In this document: piece after piece, positions 1-8,284 of the stretch | How the letters are laid out: each line of letters opens with the position of its first letter | How positions within the stretch are numbered: position 1 is the first letter of the stretch | Notes under the pieces: model-generated | Database searches by the model: none | Told to the model about the DNA's origin: nothing | Seen by the model: the letters and a program-made list of their open reading frames with translations, nothing else | Translations under genes and position numbers: made by a program | NCBI GenBank assembly: GCA_028278625.1 | Contig: JANQDY010000184.1 | Coordinates: forward strand, 1-14,470 | DNA from: Thermodesulfobacteriota bacterium | GTDB lineage: Bacteria > Desulfobacterota > DSM-4660 > Desulfatiglandales > Desulfatiglandaceae | Length of the DNA: 14,470 bases | Direction: 5' to 3'

Positions 1-1141
1 CCAGATCCCATCCGATGCGGTACCATCCGGTGTTTTCGCCGCTGCAATCATGGATGCTCATGACCACCAGGTCCGGATGGCCGTTTTGGTTGATGTCGGC
101 GATGGTAACGCCGCCGCCGTCATTCGAGTCTCCGAACCAGCCCGGAACCCTATGTGGAGGATTCTGCCCGATGAGCGTGTCCAGGAGATAATCTCCGGAG
201 TGGGAATTGTCGCCTGCAAAATCCATGGCAACGATGCCGGCGCGGGGTCCCAAAGCGGCGTCTTCCGTGAGCCAGTCTCCCGTGTGGGGGTTTTCATAGT
301 CGGCGTAATGGGCAGGCCCTTTGCCCGCAACATCACCTTCCCCGCTCAAGAAGGTGAAAAAGAGGGTCTTTTCTGAGCCGCAGTTGACGCAGGACCTGGC
401 CAGAAAGAGATTGCGGCGAATGTTCATGAATTTGACGGAGGTATAAACGGAGGCGAGTTTGTAGTGGTCTTCCGCAATATAGGTTAAATCTTTGTCGCTG
501 CCTTGATCGTATACGGTATTATCGCTCCATTCCACATGATACCCTTGGGGATATTCCGACGAATGGTTCCGGGCCATGACGATCACTTTCCCACGCGCCT
601 CGCCGACGGTGAGTATCTTCTTTTTCAGGTAGAAGAGATCTTCGTATCCCGCGAATTCATCGGAAAGGTCACGCCAGAAAGAGTCCGCATCTTCATTCGT
701 ATGCTCCTGTTTGATGAGCCAGATCAGAAACTCTGAAGGATGCGCCTCAAGGAAATCCTTTGCCCACCCGATGGCATCGCCGATGCTCTGTTTTAAATCG
801 TAGGGACCGTGATGAAATTCAAAGCCTCTGTCATTGTTTTCATCATAGGCGAGCCGCACATCGAAAAAGCGGATTCCCAAATCCATCTGGTCCCGAATGT
901 TATAGGTCTGGGTAGACGCAAATTCTATGACCGCTTTGCACTTCCAGTTCTCGGCGCAGTGGTCGTGGTCCGCCGCCGAATCATGGGTCCCGGGGATGGT
1001 GATCTGGGTGATCAGGAGATCATCGTCCAGATTTTTCATCCAATCTTTGCCGCTGGGAGAATAGTCGGCGAACCCCGTTTCCGGCATCCAAAAGAAACCC
1101 AAGGAGATGAAAGAAAACAGGAAAAATAACACTCTCCACAT
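1..1141 (-). CDS. Secreted phosphatidylinositol-specific phospholipase C with FG-GAP/VCBS-like tail (3' end beyond window)
   Basis: Read on the minus strand from ATG 1141; 380 codons remain open to the left edge, so the C-terminus is missing. Residues 1-25 form a signal peptide (hydrophobic stretch, likely cleavage after GFA), predicting export. Residues about 45-310 match the Bacillus-type PI-PLC X domain, which cleaves phosphatidylinositol or its glycans to a cyclic inositol phosphate and diacylglycerol. Visible active-site matches are TIPGTHD (H53, D54; family H32/D33), FFDVR (R96; family R69), FHHG (H111; family H82) and IVAMD (D307; family D274), so the catalytic set looks intact. Residues 336-380 resemble a Ca-binding FG-GAP/VCBS repeat (DINQNGHPDLVV), probably the first of several. 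A GAAAGGAG Shine-Dalgarno lies about 8 nt before the ATG, and plsB ends only 20 bp upstream, suggesting co-transcription. The true substrate is uncertain, since PI is rare in bacteria. Confidence 0.88.
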   Translation of the reverse strand, partial: MWRVLFFLFSFISLGFFWMPETGFADYSPSGKDWMKNLDDDLLITQITIPGTHDSAADHDHCAENWKCKAVIEFASTQTYNIRDQMDLGIRFFDVRLAYDENNDRGFEFHHGPYDLKQSIGDAIGWAKDFLEAHPSEFLIWLIKQEHTNEDADSFWRDLSDEFAGYEDLFYLKKKILTVGEARGKVIVMARNHSSEYPQGYHVEWSDNTVYDQGSDKDLTYIAEDHYKLASVYTSVKFMNIRRNLFLARSCVNCGSEKTLFFTFLSGEGDVAGKGPAHYADYENPHTGDWLTEDAALGPRAGIVAMDFAGDNSHSGDYLLDTLIGQNPPHRVPGWFGDSNDGGGVTIADINQNGHPDLVVMSIHDCSGENTGWYRIGWDL

Positions 1142-1161
1142 ATGAATGACTCCTTTCTCCA

Positions 1162-3723
1162 TTATTGGTTGAATTGTGAAAGCTGGTGGAGGCGCTTGCT
1201 GAATTGGGCCAGTTTCTCGAGGATCCATGCCTCCTCCGAATCGGGCGCATTTGGAAGGGATGGAAAATCCTCGTTGATCATGCGGACGGCGTTTTTAAAA
1301 GTGATCTGAGAAACCGCTTCAAGATGGTCGATGAGCCCGAGCCTGAAGTAACGCTGTCCCTGGTTGGTCATGCTCTTGAGTATTTCCGAGCGCCTTTTGC
1401 CGTTTCGCCTGCGTTTCAGTATGATGGTTGCCGCAATCCAGTAGGATTCCAAAAATGTTTTCAAAAGGCTGGCCCAGAGTGCTGTTTGTTCAATGCCTGG
1501 CCTGGTGAGGCTGTAACCGGCCCTGACCTCGCTTTTCACCAGCAGCCGTGTTTCAAACAGGTGATCCAGAATTCTCTCTACTTCTTTTTCGGGGGTGTGG
1601 CTCTCTTCATCATAAATGAATTCAAACCGAAAAACCCTTTTCAGAAATAGATAGTCTTTTACCAAGTCTTCCCTGGGGGTGATCTCACGGTTTCCTGTGA
1701 GCAGTGAAAGGGATACAAGGGCATGGGGAATAAAGTTGTGGATGATAGAGTTCTTATAATATTCCAGTTCCGGTTTTTTTTCGTCCCTTGCGAAATAGAA
1801 GAGTTCCGCTTCATCCACGTCTTTGATGGTTTCAAGCACATGATCCTTTACCAGAACACCCAGCGTTTCCGTAATGGCATTTTCACAGTTATTGCATGAT
1901 TCGGCCACGGGCGCGCCCCGGGCTCTGAGGAAATTCAGAATTGTCTCGCCGGTTTCCATGATTTCCCTTTTTTGAAACCCCTTGCGGTGTTTGGCCAGAA
2001 TCGCCGTGGCCGTGATGGCCACAGGCGTTACGAGGGTGGACCTGTTGATGCTGCGGATGATGTGAAGGGCCAGGTGCCGATGCTTTCTGTCCGCCTGGTG
2101 GTCTTTTCGAGCAAGGTATTCTCTAAGGGAGATGGGCTGACCGAAACGGATATAGATCTTTCCGTACTTTTTTTTCAGGAATCGCCGGGTTCTTACAAAC
2201 TGCTTCAGGCTCTCTGTTTTCTTTTTGTCCCCACCCACTTCCTTGAGATAAGACTGTTCCTCCAGAATACGGTCATACACAATGGATGCCGGCACAAAAA
2301 TGAGATCGTCGCAGTAGTGTTCCCGGTAGGATTCCACCAGAATGGAGAGAAAGCCGATCTTGGGAAGGATCAGCTTACCGCTTCTGCTTCGGCCTCCTTC
2401 GATAAAAAACTCCAGGGGATATTTTGCCTGGATGAGGGCTTTGATGTATCGGGAAAAGACCGCTGCATAGAGTCTGGCACCTTTAAACGTTCTTCGTATG
2501 AAGAAGCCGCCTGATTTTCTGAAAAAACTGCCCAGGGGCCAGAAAGCGAGGTTTTTTCCAGCGGCAATCCTGGGGACATGCAGGTGGTTTACATACAGGA
2601 TGTAACTGAGGACCAGATAATCGATATGGCTTTTGTGGGAAGGGACATAAATGACGGTCCCTTGGCGGGTTCGATCCCTGATTTTGGCCAATTCATCCGA
2701 ACGGTAGTCGATGCCCTGGAACATCTTCTTCCATAGCCAGGTCAATACCATATGACCGAATTCGATGTAGGCAATGTTGAAATCGGCGGCGATCTCATCG
2801 AAATAGGCCACGGCCTTTTTCTTGCTTTGTTTCAATCCGGTTTTCTTGTCCGCTGCGTTGGCCTTGATGGCCAAAATGACGTCCGGATCTCGAAGAACCG
2901 TTTCTCTGAAATGTAATCGCGATTTTAAGACCGGCCCCAGTATGACACGCTTCTGCTGATCGATACTTTCAAGGAGTGATTTCCTTACTCTGGCGGTCAT
3001 CTCTTCCAGCGGCATGGAAGCGGCATTTCCGGATATGATCTCCTGCAGGTTAATTGGCTCGCCAAAATCGATGAATGCGCGGCGGTTGTGCCTGAAAAAG
3101 AGGATGATCTTCCTGGGAAAGCCGAGGCGGTCCTTAAATCCAAAAAGAATGTCAAATAGGCTCTGGTGGCTCTTTTCAGGGGCTTTGCTGTAGGTGATCA
3201 ACTGGGGAACCAAGAAAATGGGGCGCGTCATTTTCTTTTGGGTTTCCAACAGAAATGTGATGGAATCCTTTTCTGAATCGATAAAGTGCCTGGCAAAACC
3301 GACCGGGTCCAACAGACAGAGCAGGGCCGAGGTTCCCTGGGAAATGGCCTCTTCAAAGAACCCCGTGTTAAATGGGCTGGGGAAACGACCATTTTTCATC
3401 AGGCTGGCCAGGTAGAATTTCATGACCTTAAAGAGCTGGCCAAGGGGAAGGACAAGGGACATATTGAGGTTGAAAGCGATTTTCGGGTGAGGGAGACGGC
3501 CGATGAGGAAGCGAAAGTGGTAAAGCAGAAAATCGAGACGCCCGCGATACTTGATGGCGTAAACCACTGTACCCCGGCGATGCATTTCCTTCAATCGCAG
3601 GACCCAGTTTTCATTCAGATGGACCCGTTTGAACAGTCTGAAAAGCATCCAGTTTAAAAGAAATTGTGGCTTGAAATCAACCACAAAGGGAAAGTGTGCC
3701 TTTTTGTTTTCCATCCGGTTCAC
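1162..3723 (-). CDS. plsB: Glycerol-3-phosphate 1-O-acyltransferase, PlsB family
   Basis: Inner-membrane-associated enzyme that acylates sn-glycerol-3-phosphate at position 1, the first step of phospholipid synthesis. At 853 aa it is close to E. coli PlsB (about 807). Residues 356-411 carry the acyltransferase core: HKSHID (H363-x4-D368, catalytic), the block around RIAAGKNLAFWPLG, and FFIRRTFKG. FIEGGRSRSGK at 440-450 is the glycerol-phosphate-binding block. Residues 51-105 resemble a second, degenerate acyltransferase segment in which the His is replaced by Tyr (Y59, D64); E. coli PlsB also has this, so it is a family trait. The C-terminal half (about 560-853) matches the PlsB C-terminal extension. 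The listed start is GTG; an ATG three codons in (3714) has a better placed GGGGTG upstream and may be the true start. Probably first gene of a two-gene unit with the phospholipase. A TTGACC at 3813-3818 (minus strand) could be a -35, but no good -10 follows. Confidence 0.95.
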   Translation of the reverse strand: MNRMENKKAHFPFVVDFKPQFLLNWMLFRLFKRVHLNENWVLRLKEMHRRGTVVYAIKYRGRLDFLLYHFRFLIGRLPHPKIAFNLNMSLVLPLGQLFKVMKFYLASLMKNGRFPSPFNTGFFEEAISQGTSALLCLLDPVGFARHFIDSEKDSITFLLETQKKMTRPIFLVPQLITYSKAPEKSHQSLFDILFGFKDRLGFPRKIILFFRHNRRAFIDFGEPINLQEIISGNAASMPLEEMTARVRKSLLESIDQQKRVILGPVLKSRLHFRETVLRDPDVILAIKANAADKKTGLKQSKKKAVAYFDEIAADFNIAYIEFGHMVLTWLWKKMFQGIDYRSDELAKIRDRTRQGTVIYVPSHKSHIDYLVLSYILYVNHLHVPRIAAGKNLAFWPLGSFFRKSGGFFIRRTFKGARLYAAVFSRYIKALIQAKYPLEFFIEGGRSRSGKLILPKIGFLSILVESYREHYCDDLIFVPASIVYDRILEEQSYLKEVGGDKKKTESLKQFVRTRRFLKKKYGKIYIRFGQPISLREYLARKDHQADRKHRHLALHIIRSINRSTLVTPVAITATAILAKHRKGFQKREIMETGETILNFLRARGAPVAESCNNCENAITETLGVLVKDHVLETIKDVDEAELFYFARDEKKPELEYYKNSIIHNFIPHALVSLSLLTGNREITPREDLVKDYLFLKRVFRFEFIYDEESHTPEKEVERILDHLFETRLLVKSEVRAGYSLTRPGIEQTALWASLLKTFLESYWIAATIILKRRRNGKRRSEILKSMTNQGQRYFRLGLIDHLEAVSQITFKNAVRMINEDFPSLPNAPDSEEAWILEKLAQFSKRLHQLSQFNQ

Positions 3724-3900
3724 CCCGAAAAACGCAAGCAGTATTGCCCCCAGGCACTGGCATGGGGCGGCATATCTTCTGAATCGTACAATTCATGAAA
3801 GGTTCTGGCAAGGGTCAATATGGTTTTTAGGGCCTAGCGAAGATGAGCCAACCCATCCGGTAAGGGTGGCAGATGATTTCAGATTATGGAGGCCAGTATA

Positions 3901-3929
3901 TTGACACGATGATACAGATTTCATAACAT
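3901..3929 (+). promoter_or_regulatory. Predicted sigma70-type promoter for the polysaccharide export gene
   Basis: TTGACA (3901-3906) matches the -35 consensus perfectly, followed by a 17-nt spacer and TAACAT (3924-3929; 4 of 6 matches to the -10). A start of transcription near 3936 would leave a 5' leader of about 47 nt before the ATG at 3983. It sits in the 259-bp gap between the divergent plsB and export genes, in which I see no other gene. Confidence 0.55.
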
Positions 3930-3982
3930 CCCACGAATTGATTTATTAACGCATGTGAGCCGGTTTTTTCCTAAGAGGGATT

Positions 3983-6280
3983 ATGATTGGAAAACGCAAA
4001 AGAATCTTTGTTCTGGGGGTAGCCTTTCTACTATTCACGGGGATGGTGCCGTTTTCTTGGGCCAACAGCCAATTGCCACCTTCTCATAACGCTGACGAGG
4101 GTTCGGAAACGGGTGCGGTAAAGGCGGGCATTTTCTACCCGAGTGAACCGAAAGGTGATGAAGCCCCTCAACTGGAGATCTTCGGCCACAAGTTCTTCTC
4201 AGAGGAAGCCAAGGCCTTTTCTGCGGCCATGACACTTTCCGTATCGGAAGATTATGTGGTGGGGCCGGGGGACGAAATAAAAGTCCTCATGTGGGGCCGA
4301 ATAGATAAATTGGCCAACTTGAAGGTGGACAGGGCAGGAAAGGTGATCCTTCCCAAAGTCGGTGAAGTGTCGGTTGGCGGACTCTCCTTTCGGGAAGTTT
4401 CCGATTTGATCGAGTCCAGACTGGAGGCCATCAGCGGGGTCAATGTGAGCGTCAGTTTAGGGGTTTTGAAATTCATCCAGGTCTTTGTCCTGGGAGAGGT
4501 CAAGAATCCCGGTGTCTACACCATTAGCGCACCGGCAACGGCCTTGAAAGCGCTGCACATTTCAGGCGGTCCCACGGAACTGGGGTCTTTGAGAGAAGTC
4601 CGGTTGAAGCGGGAAGGAAAGGTCATCTCCCGCATGGACATCTATGATCTATTGTTGGAGGGAGATGTTTCCACCGATCAAACGGTTCATTCGGGTGATA
4701 TCATCTTTGTCCCTCAAGCGGGACCCATGGTGGGTGTGTCCGGCAATGTGAGAAGGCCGGCCATTTATGAACTGAAAAATAAACGGAGCCTGAAAACGGC
4801 CATCGCGTTGGCCGCAGGCTTAAGGCCCTCGGCATACCGCTCCCGCATTCAAGTTGCCCGCGCCTTGGACAATAAGGAACAGGTGGTCCTGGATATCTCA
4901 GGTGGCTTAGAAGCGGCCATGAGGGAATTTCAACTTCAAGACGGCGATTTGATTTCGGTTTCCCGCATCCTGCCGGACCCGGTAAACGCGGTATATCTCT
5001 ACGGCAACGTACGTCGTCCGGGGGAATATGCCTATGCGCAAGGGTTTCGCATCATGGATGTCCTTCCCCATATCGAAAGCCTTGGGTTGGACTCCTACAT
5101 GGCCTATGCGGTTGTCAGGCGGTATTGCATGGAGGACATGGCATGGAAAGTGATCCCTTTTAGCCCCCAACGGCTCTATCTGAAAGGAGAGGAAAGCCAG
5201 AATATCCTGCTTGAACCGAAGGATGAAATTCACATTTTCAAGCAGGAGGATTTTGAAAACAAGGAATGTGCGACCATTTCAGGCAGCGTGAGGAAACCGG
5301 GAAAATACGAACTTTCAAAGGAGATGACCATCAGAGATTTGATCTACCTGGGGGGCGGCGTGATGCCCGGGGCCTATTTGAAGCGTGGAGAAGTGGTGCG
5401 ATACCATATTGTGCAAGGGGAAAAGGTCAAGACGTCGATTTCAGAATTCGATGTGGCCCGGGCCCTCAAGGGCGAAGATTCAGAGAACAGACAGCTGATG
5501 CCCCATGACGAAGTCTACATCAAAGAGATTCCCGGCTGGGGGTCCAGAAAAAAGACCATGGTCCTCTCAGGTGAAATCGTCTTCCCGGGAACCTACGGGA
5601 TCTCGGATAATGAAAGTCTTGACACCGTCCTTAAAAGAGCCGGAGGCGCTACACCAGAAGCTTATCTGCGGGGCGCCATTTTTACGCGGGAGTCGATAAA
5701 GGAAAGAGAGCAACGGCAACTTGAGGAACTCATCAAGGGACTGGAGATGGAAATCGCTGCTTCGGAATCTCTATCAGAACAGCCCCTTATGACGGAAAAA
5801 GAAGTTGCGAGCCTTGCCTTGTCCATCTCCGCCAAAAAAGCACTCCTTGCCGGACTCCGTGAAACAAAACCCTCCGGCCGTGTTGTTATCCCTCTTTTGT
5901 CTGAAGGACAGGCCATAAGGGAATCGGAAAATCTATGGGTCTGGGACGGCGACAGCCTACACATTCCCAAAAACCCGGGCACCATTAGCGTCACGGGGGC
6001 GGTTTATCACCCGACGGCTTATGTCTACGATGCCAAACGTCCCTATTTGGCCTATTATTTGGCAAAAAGCGGCGGTCCCACGAAGAGCGCATGGGAAGAT
6101 CAGATGTACGTTCTTCGGGTTGATGGGACGGTTGTCAGTAAAACCATGGACGAAGAGACCTTTGAAGAGACAAAGCTCTTTCCGGGAGACGCCATCATTG
6201 TTCCCCGCAAAGGACTCCAGCCTGCCCATTTGAATGCTTTGACCATGGGCCAGGGGAAGGCGGCCCTTAAAGACAAATGA
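3983..6280 (+). CDS. Outer-membrane polysaccharide export protein (OPX/Wza type) with six SLBB-like repeats
   Basis: Predicted exit channel or periplasmic conduit for an exopolysaccharide or capsule. Residues 1-28 are a signal peptide ending SWA-NS; there is no lipobox Cys, so unlike Wza it does not look like a lipoprotein. Residues about 88-160 match the Poly_export domain (VVGPGDEIKVLMWG). Six SLBB-like units follow, each with a G-x-V-x-x-P-x-x-Y pattern, starting near residues 165, 250, 337, 430, 526 and 667. A charged helical, coiled-coil-like insert lies at about 570-626 between units five and six. At 765 aa it is about twice the length of Wza (about 380), resembling multi-SLBB OPX proteins. 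The start is supported by AGAGGGA just upstream and by the signal peptide. A Wzz-type gene follows after 52 bp in the same direction, so the two probably form one unit. No polymerase, flippase or glycosyltransferase lies in the window. Confidence 0.9.
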   Translation: MIGKRKRIFVLGVAFLLFTGMVPFSWANSQLPPSHNADEGSETGAVKAGIFYPSEPKGDEAPQLEIFGHKFFSEEAKAFSAAMTLSVSEDYVVGPGDEIKVLMWGRIDKLANLKVDRAGKVILPKVGEVSVGGLSFREVSDLIESRLEAISGVNVSVSLGVLKFIQVFVLGEVKNPGVYTISAPATALKALHISGGPTELGSLREVRLKREGKVISRMDIYDLLLEGDVSTDQTVHSGDIIFVPQAGPMVGVSGNVRRPAIYELKNKRSLKTAIALAAGLRPSAYRSRIQVARALDNKEQVVLDISGGLEAAMREFQLQDGDLISVSRILPDPVNAVYLYGNVRRPGEYAYAQGFRIMDVLPHIESLGLDSYMAYAVVRRYCMEDMAWKVIPFSPQRLYLKGEESQNILLEPKDEIHIFKQEDFENKECATISGSVRKPGKYELSKEMTIRDLIYLGGGVMPGAYLKRGEVVRYHIVQGEKVKTSISEFDVARALKGEDSENRQLMPHDEVYIKEIPGWGSRKKTMVLSGEIVFPGTYGISDNESLDTVLKRAGGATPEAYLRGAIFTRESIKEREQRQLEELIKGLEMEIAASESLSEQPLMTEKEVASLALSISAKKALLAGLRETKPSGRVVIPLLSEGQAIRESENLWVWDGDSLHIPKNPGTISVTGAVYHPTAYVYDAKRPYLAYYLAKSGGPTKSAWEDQMYVLRVDGTVVSKTMDEETFEETKLFPGDAIIVPRKGLQPAHLNALTMGQGKAALKDK

Positions 6281-6332
6281 GACCATGGGGGTTTGGTAAC
6301 AACATGCTGGTCCCTTTTTCATAGGAGAAATT

Positions 6333-7361
6333 GTGTCGCAGACGAGTCCCGTTAAAAAAAAACCGGCTTTTGCCGAGACAAACGACGGCCCCAACAAGTC
6401 CTTGCAAGCATCTTACGGGTCCGGGACGGAGGACGAGATCGACCTTCTTGATTTAGTGCTGGTAATGCTCAGACGGAAGCGGCTGATTCTCGGACTGGTT
6501 CTGGCCGCCGGTCTGGCAGCTTTCATTGTCACTTTGCTCCGATCAGAGGCAAAACTCTACAGGTCTGAGGCCATTATTGTTCCCCAGCAGAGCGGAATCG
6601 CCTCTTTCGGTCCGGCTGGCCAGGGTCAATTGGGACTGGCCCAGTACAGCGCCGGCAGATCATCTTCTGACAAACTGCTGATGATGCTGGAAAGCCGGGG
6701 TCTTACGGTCAAGGTGATCGAAAAATACCATTTGAAGCGGGAGATCTTTCCCCAGTTATGGGACAAAACGAAAAAGAAATGGAAAGGGGATCCCCCGAGC
6801 CTCCATTCCGCGTGCGAAGCCTTGAGGGAAATGCTTAAAGCAGAACCCATGCAGACCGGCGGTCGTGGTGTACCCCTTTCGGGACGACAGATGCCCATCA
6901 GTGTGAGCATCCGTTGGGATGATCCGGTAAAGGCAAAGGAGTTCCTGGATCATTATCTGAATGAACTGAGCGACACCCTCAGAAACGAGGCCCTTCGCGA
7001 CGCCAAAGAGAAAAAACGCTTCCTGGAAAAGCAGCTTGAGACGGTGATCGACCCGCTCATGAAAGAGAAAATCCACACCTTACGGGCAAACGAGATCGAA
7101 AAAGAGACCTTTGCCAATGCGCAGAAATATTACGGGTTTACGGTGATGGATCCGCCCTCGGTCCCCGCCGATATGTCGGCTGAAAAACCGAATCTATTGA
7201 TGAATGTGGTCCTGGCCATGGCCGTGGCGTTTATCTTCGGGATTTCTCTGGCGTTCTTTTTGGAATACATGTATCGTGTGAAAACCCATGATGCACAACG
7301 GTATGAGAATTTCATTACCGAACTGAAAACCTGGCGCAAGACTAAAAGAGAGAAGCGTTGA
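6333..7361 (+). CDS. Wzz/chain-length-determinant family protein (polysaccharide co-polymerase)
   Basis: Inner-membrane protein expected to set chain length and couple polymerisation to export through the OPX protein upstream. The GTG start is supported by AGGAG at 6323-6327. Residues 1-48 are cytoplasmic. TM1 is about 51-69, followed by the typical Wzz N-terminal stretch (KLYRSEAIIVPQQSG). The periplasmic part includes a helical, charged section at about 200-262, then a Pro-rich approach (PPSVPADMSAEKP) and TM2 at about 288-311. The C-terminal tail is about 30 residues and basic. There is no Walker A/B and no Tyr-rich tail, so it is not fused to a BY-kinase. At 342 aa it is near ordinary Wzz length. 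It ends 23 bp from the convergent ScmC gene, with no evident terminator between. Confidence 0.88.
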   Translation: MSQTSPVKKKPAFAETNDGPNKSLQASYGSGTEDEIDLLDLVLVMLRRKRLILGLVLAAGLAAFIVTLLRSEAKLYRSEAIIVPQQSGIASFGPAGQGQLGLAQYSAGRSSSDKLLMMLESRGLTVKVIEKYHLKREIFPQLWDKTKKKWKGDPPSLHSACEALREMLKAEPMQTGGRGVPLSGRQMPISVSIRWDDPVKAKEFLDHYLNELSDTLRNEALRDAKEKKRFLEKQLETVIDPLMKEKIHTLRANEIEKETFANAQKYYGFTVMDPPSVPADMSAEKPNLLMNVVLAMAVAFIFGISLAFFLEYMYRVKTHDAQRYENFITELKTWRKTKREKR

Positions 7362-7384
7362 TGGACTTCCGTTCAGTTCATGGG

Positions 7385-8284
7385 TCATTCCAAAAGGGCC
7401 CGCTCCATCTGTTTCCAGAACTCTCCCTCACGGGTGGCCAAAAGGCGATAGGCGGGTACGGACCGTGCGATTTCAGAGACATTCATGAAGAGCATGGATG
7501 TCTCCCTTGCCTTATCCTTACGATCAATTCTGGACCAGGACGGTTCCCACACCTCTCTGGCCGCTTCATAAAGCTTTGAAACCGCTTTTGACGGGGTCAC
7601 CGGCCGCACCTCATCCACAGCAGCCTGTTCCAGAAAAAAGACCCTTTCGAGCGGGTATGACCTTTCCACCCGCCACTCCTTTGTGGAGCCGGCCCAGAGA
7701 TGATCGCTCCAGGTGGGAAAGGGGTGGACCCTGTAACAACCGTCCCCGGTATTGAGCACAAAAGCCTGGTCATCACAGATCCCCTCCCAATGATCGGGAA
7801 GCCGACCATGGCATGTGGATTTTCCGGTGCCGCCCGATGCTGCGATGAGGACCCCCCTGCCGTTCAGGGCCGCCAAAGCCCCGTGGACGGGTGTGCCGCC
7901 CCGAAAGAGTCCGTATCTGTGAAGTTCCCTGATGGTTGACCACATATTGATGTACCATATTTGCGGGTGCGCCAAATGTGTTCTATTGAGTTCCACGACG
8001 ATCAAAGGATCCTTGTCATGCCGCCAGATTCGGTGGATGCCGCCATGTCTGAAGCATTGCCAGTTTGGTTCAGAGGGTGCGGGTCCACTCACCTTTGGGG
8101 GATGCGGCGCATCCAGGTCCCGGGTGCCGCGGACCCGTATGACGTGTGTCTCATCCCCGGATGCCGGTCCCAGTCCCATGATGCGGGAAAGGGCTTTCAA
8201 CCAGGCCTCGGTCCATCGGTCGGCGGTCAGCCGCCAGGTGCTGCCGTCCGCCAACGCAATCCTGTAGCCGTTTAGGGGGTTCAT
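7385..8284 (-). CDS. scmC: HPr-kinase-like P-loop protein of the SynChlorMet cassette (ScmC-like)
   Basis: 299 aa, no signal peptide or membrane segment. VHGALAALNGRGVLIAASGG with GKST completing a P-loop (149-157), followed by ICDD (D171, D172), is the arrangement seen in HPr kinase/PEPCK-fold proteins: a His and small residues before the loop, then an Asp pair after it. Such HPrK-like proteins occur in lasso-peptide and exosortase-linked clusters, where some phosphorylate the peptide; a phosphotransfer role here is inference. N-terminal residues 1-125 are not recognisable to me beyond a WRLTADRW-type opening. The start overlaps the ABC exporter stop by 4 bp (ATGA), so the two are translationally coupled; it is last in the order ScmD, ABC exporter, ScmC. 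The ScmC name rests on remembered cassette content (two radical SAM proteins, a PqqD homologue and a conserved hypothetical protein) and needs a profile search. Confidence 0.75.
   Translation of the reverse strand: MNPLNGYRIALADGSTWRLTADRWTEAWLKALSRIMGLGPASGDETHVIRVRGTRDLDAPHPPKVSGPAPSEPNWQCFRHGGIHRIWRHDKDPLIVVELNRTHLAHPQIWYINMWSTIRELHRYGLFRGGTPVHGALAALNGRGVLIAASGGTGKSTCHGRLPDHWEGICDDQAFVLNTGDGCYRVHPFPTWSDHLWAGSTKEWRVERSYPLERVFFLEQAAVDEVRPVTPSKAVSKLYEAAREVWEPSWSRIDRKDKARETSMLFMNVSEIARSVPAYRLLATREGEFWKQMERALLE

Noticed and set aside
503..736. Plus-strand frames over the first kilobase
   Set aside because: The minus-strand reading across 1-1141 is a continuous PI-PLC with matching catalytic residues; plus-strand frames there are shadows.
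1972..2514. 180-codon plus-strand frame within plsB
   Set aside because: Antisense to the conserved PlsB core; no ribosome binding site or recognisable product.
3400..3600. Second acyltransferase-like segment at the PlsB N-terminus, considered as a gene fusion
   Set aside because: E. coli PlsB also has a degenerate N-terminal acyltransferase-like segment, so this is a family feature and not a fusion.
6281..6319. Possible terminator after the OPX gene
   Set aside because: The stem is only 5 bp (GACCA/TGGTC) with a loop of about 22 nt before the T-run; too weak, and the Wzz gene follows at once.
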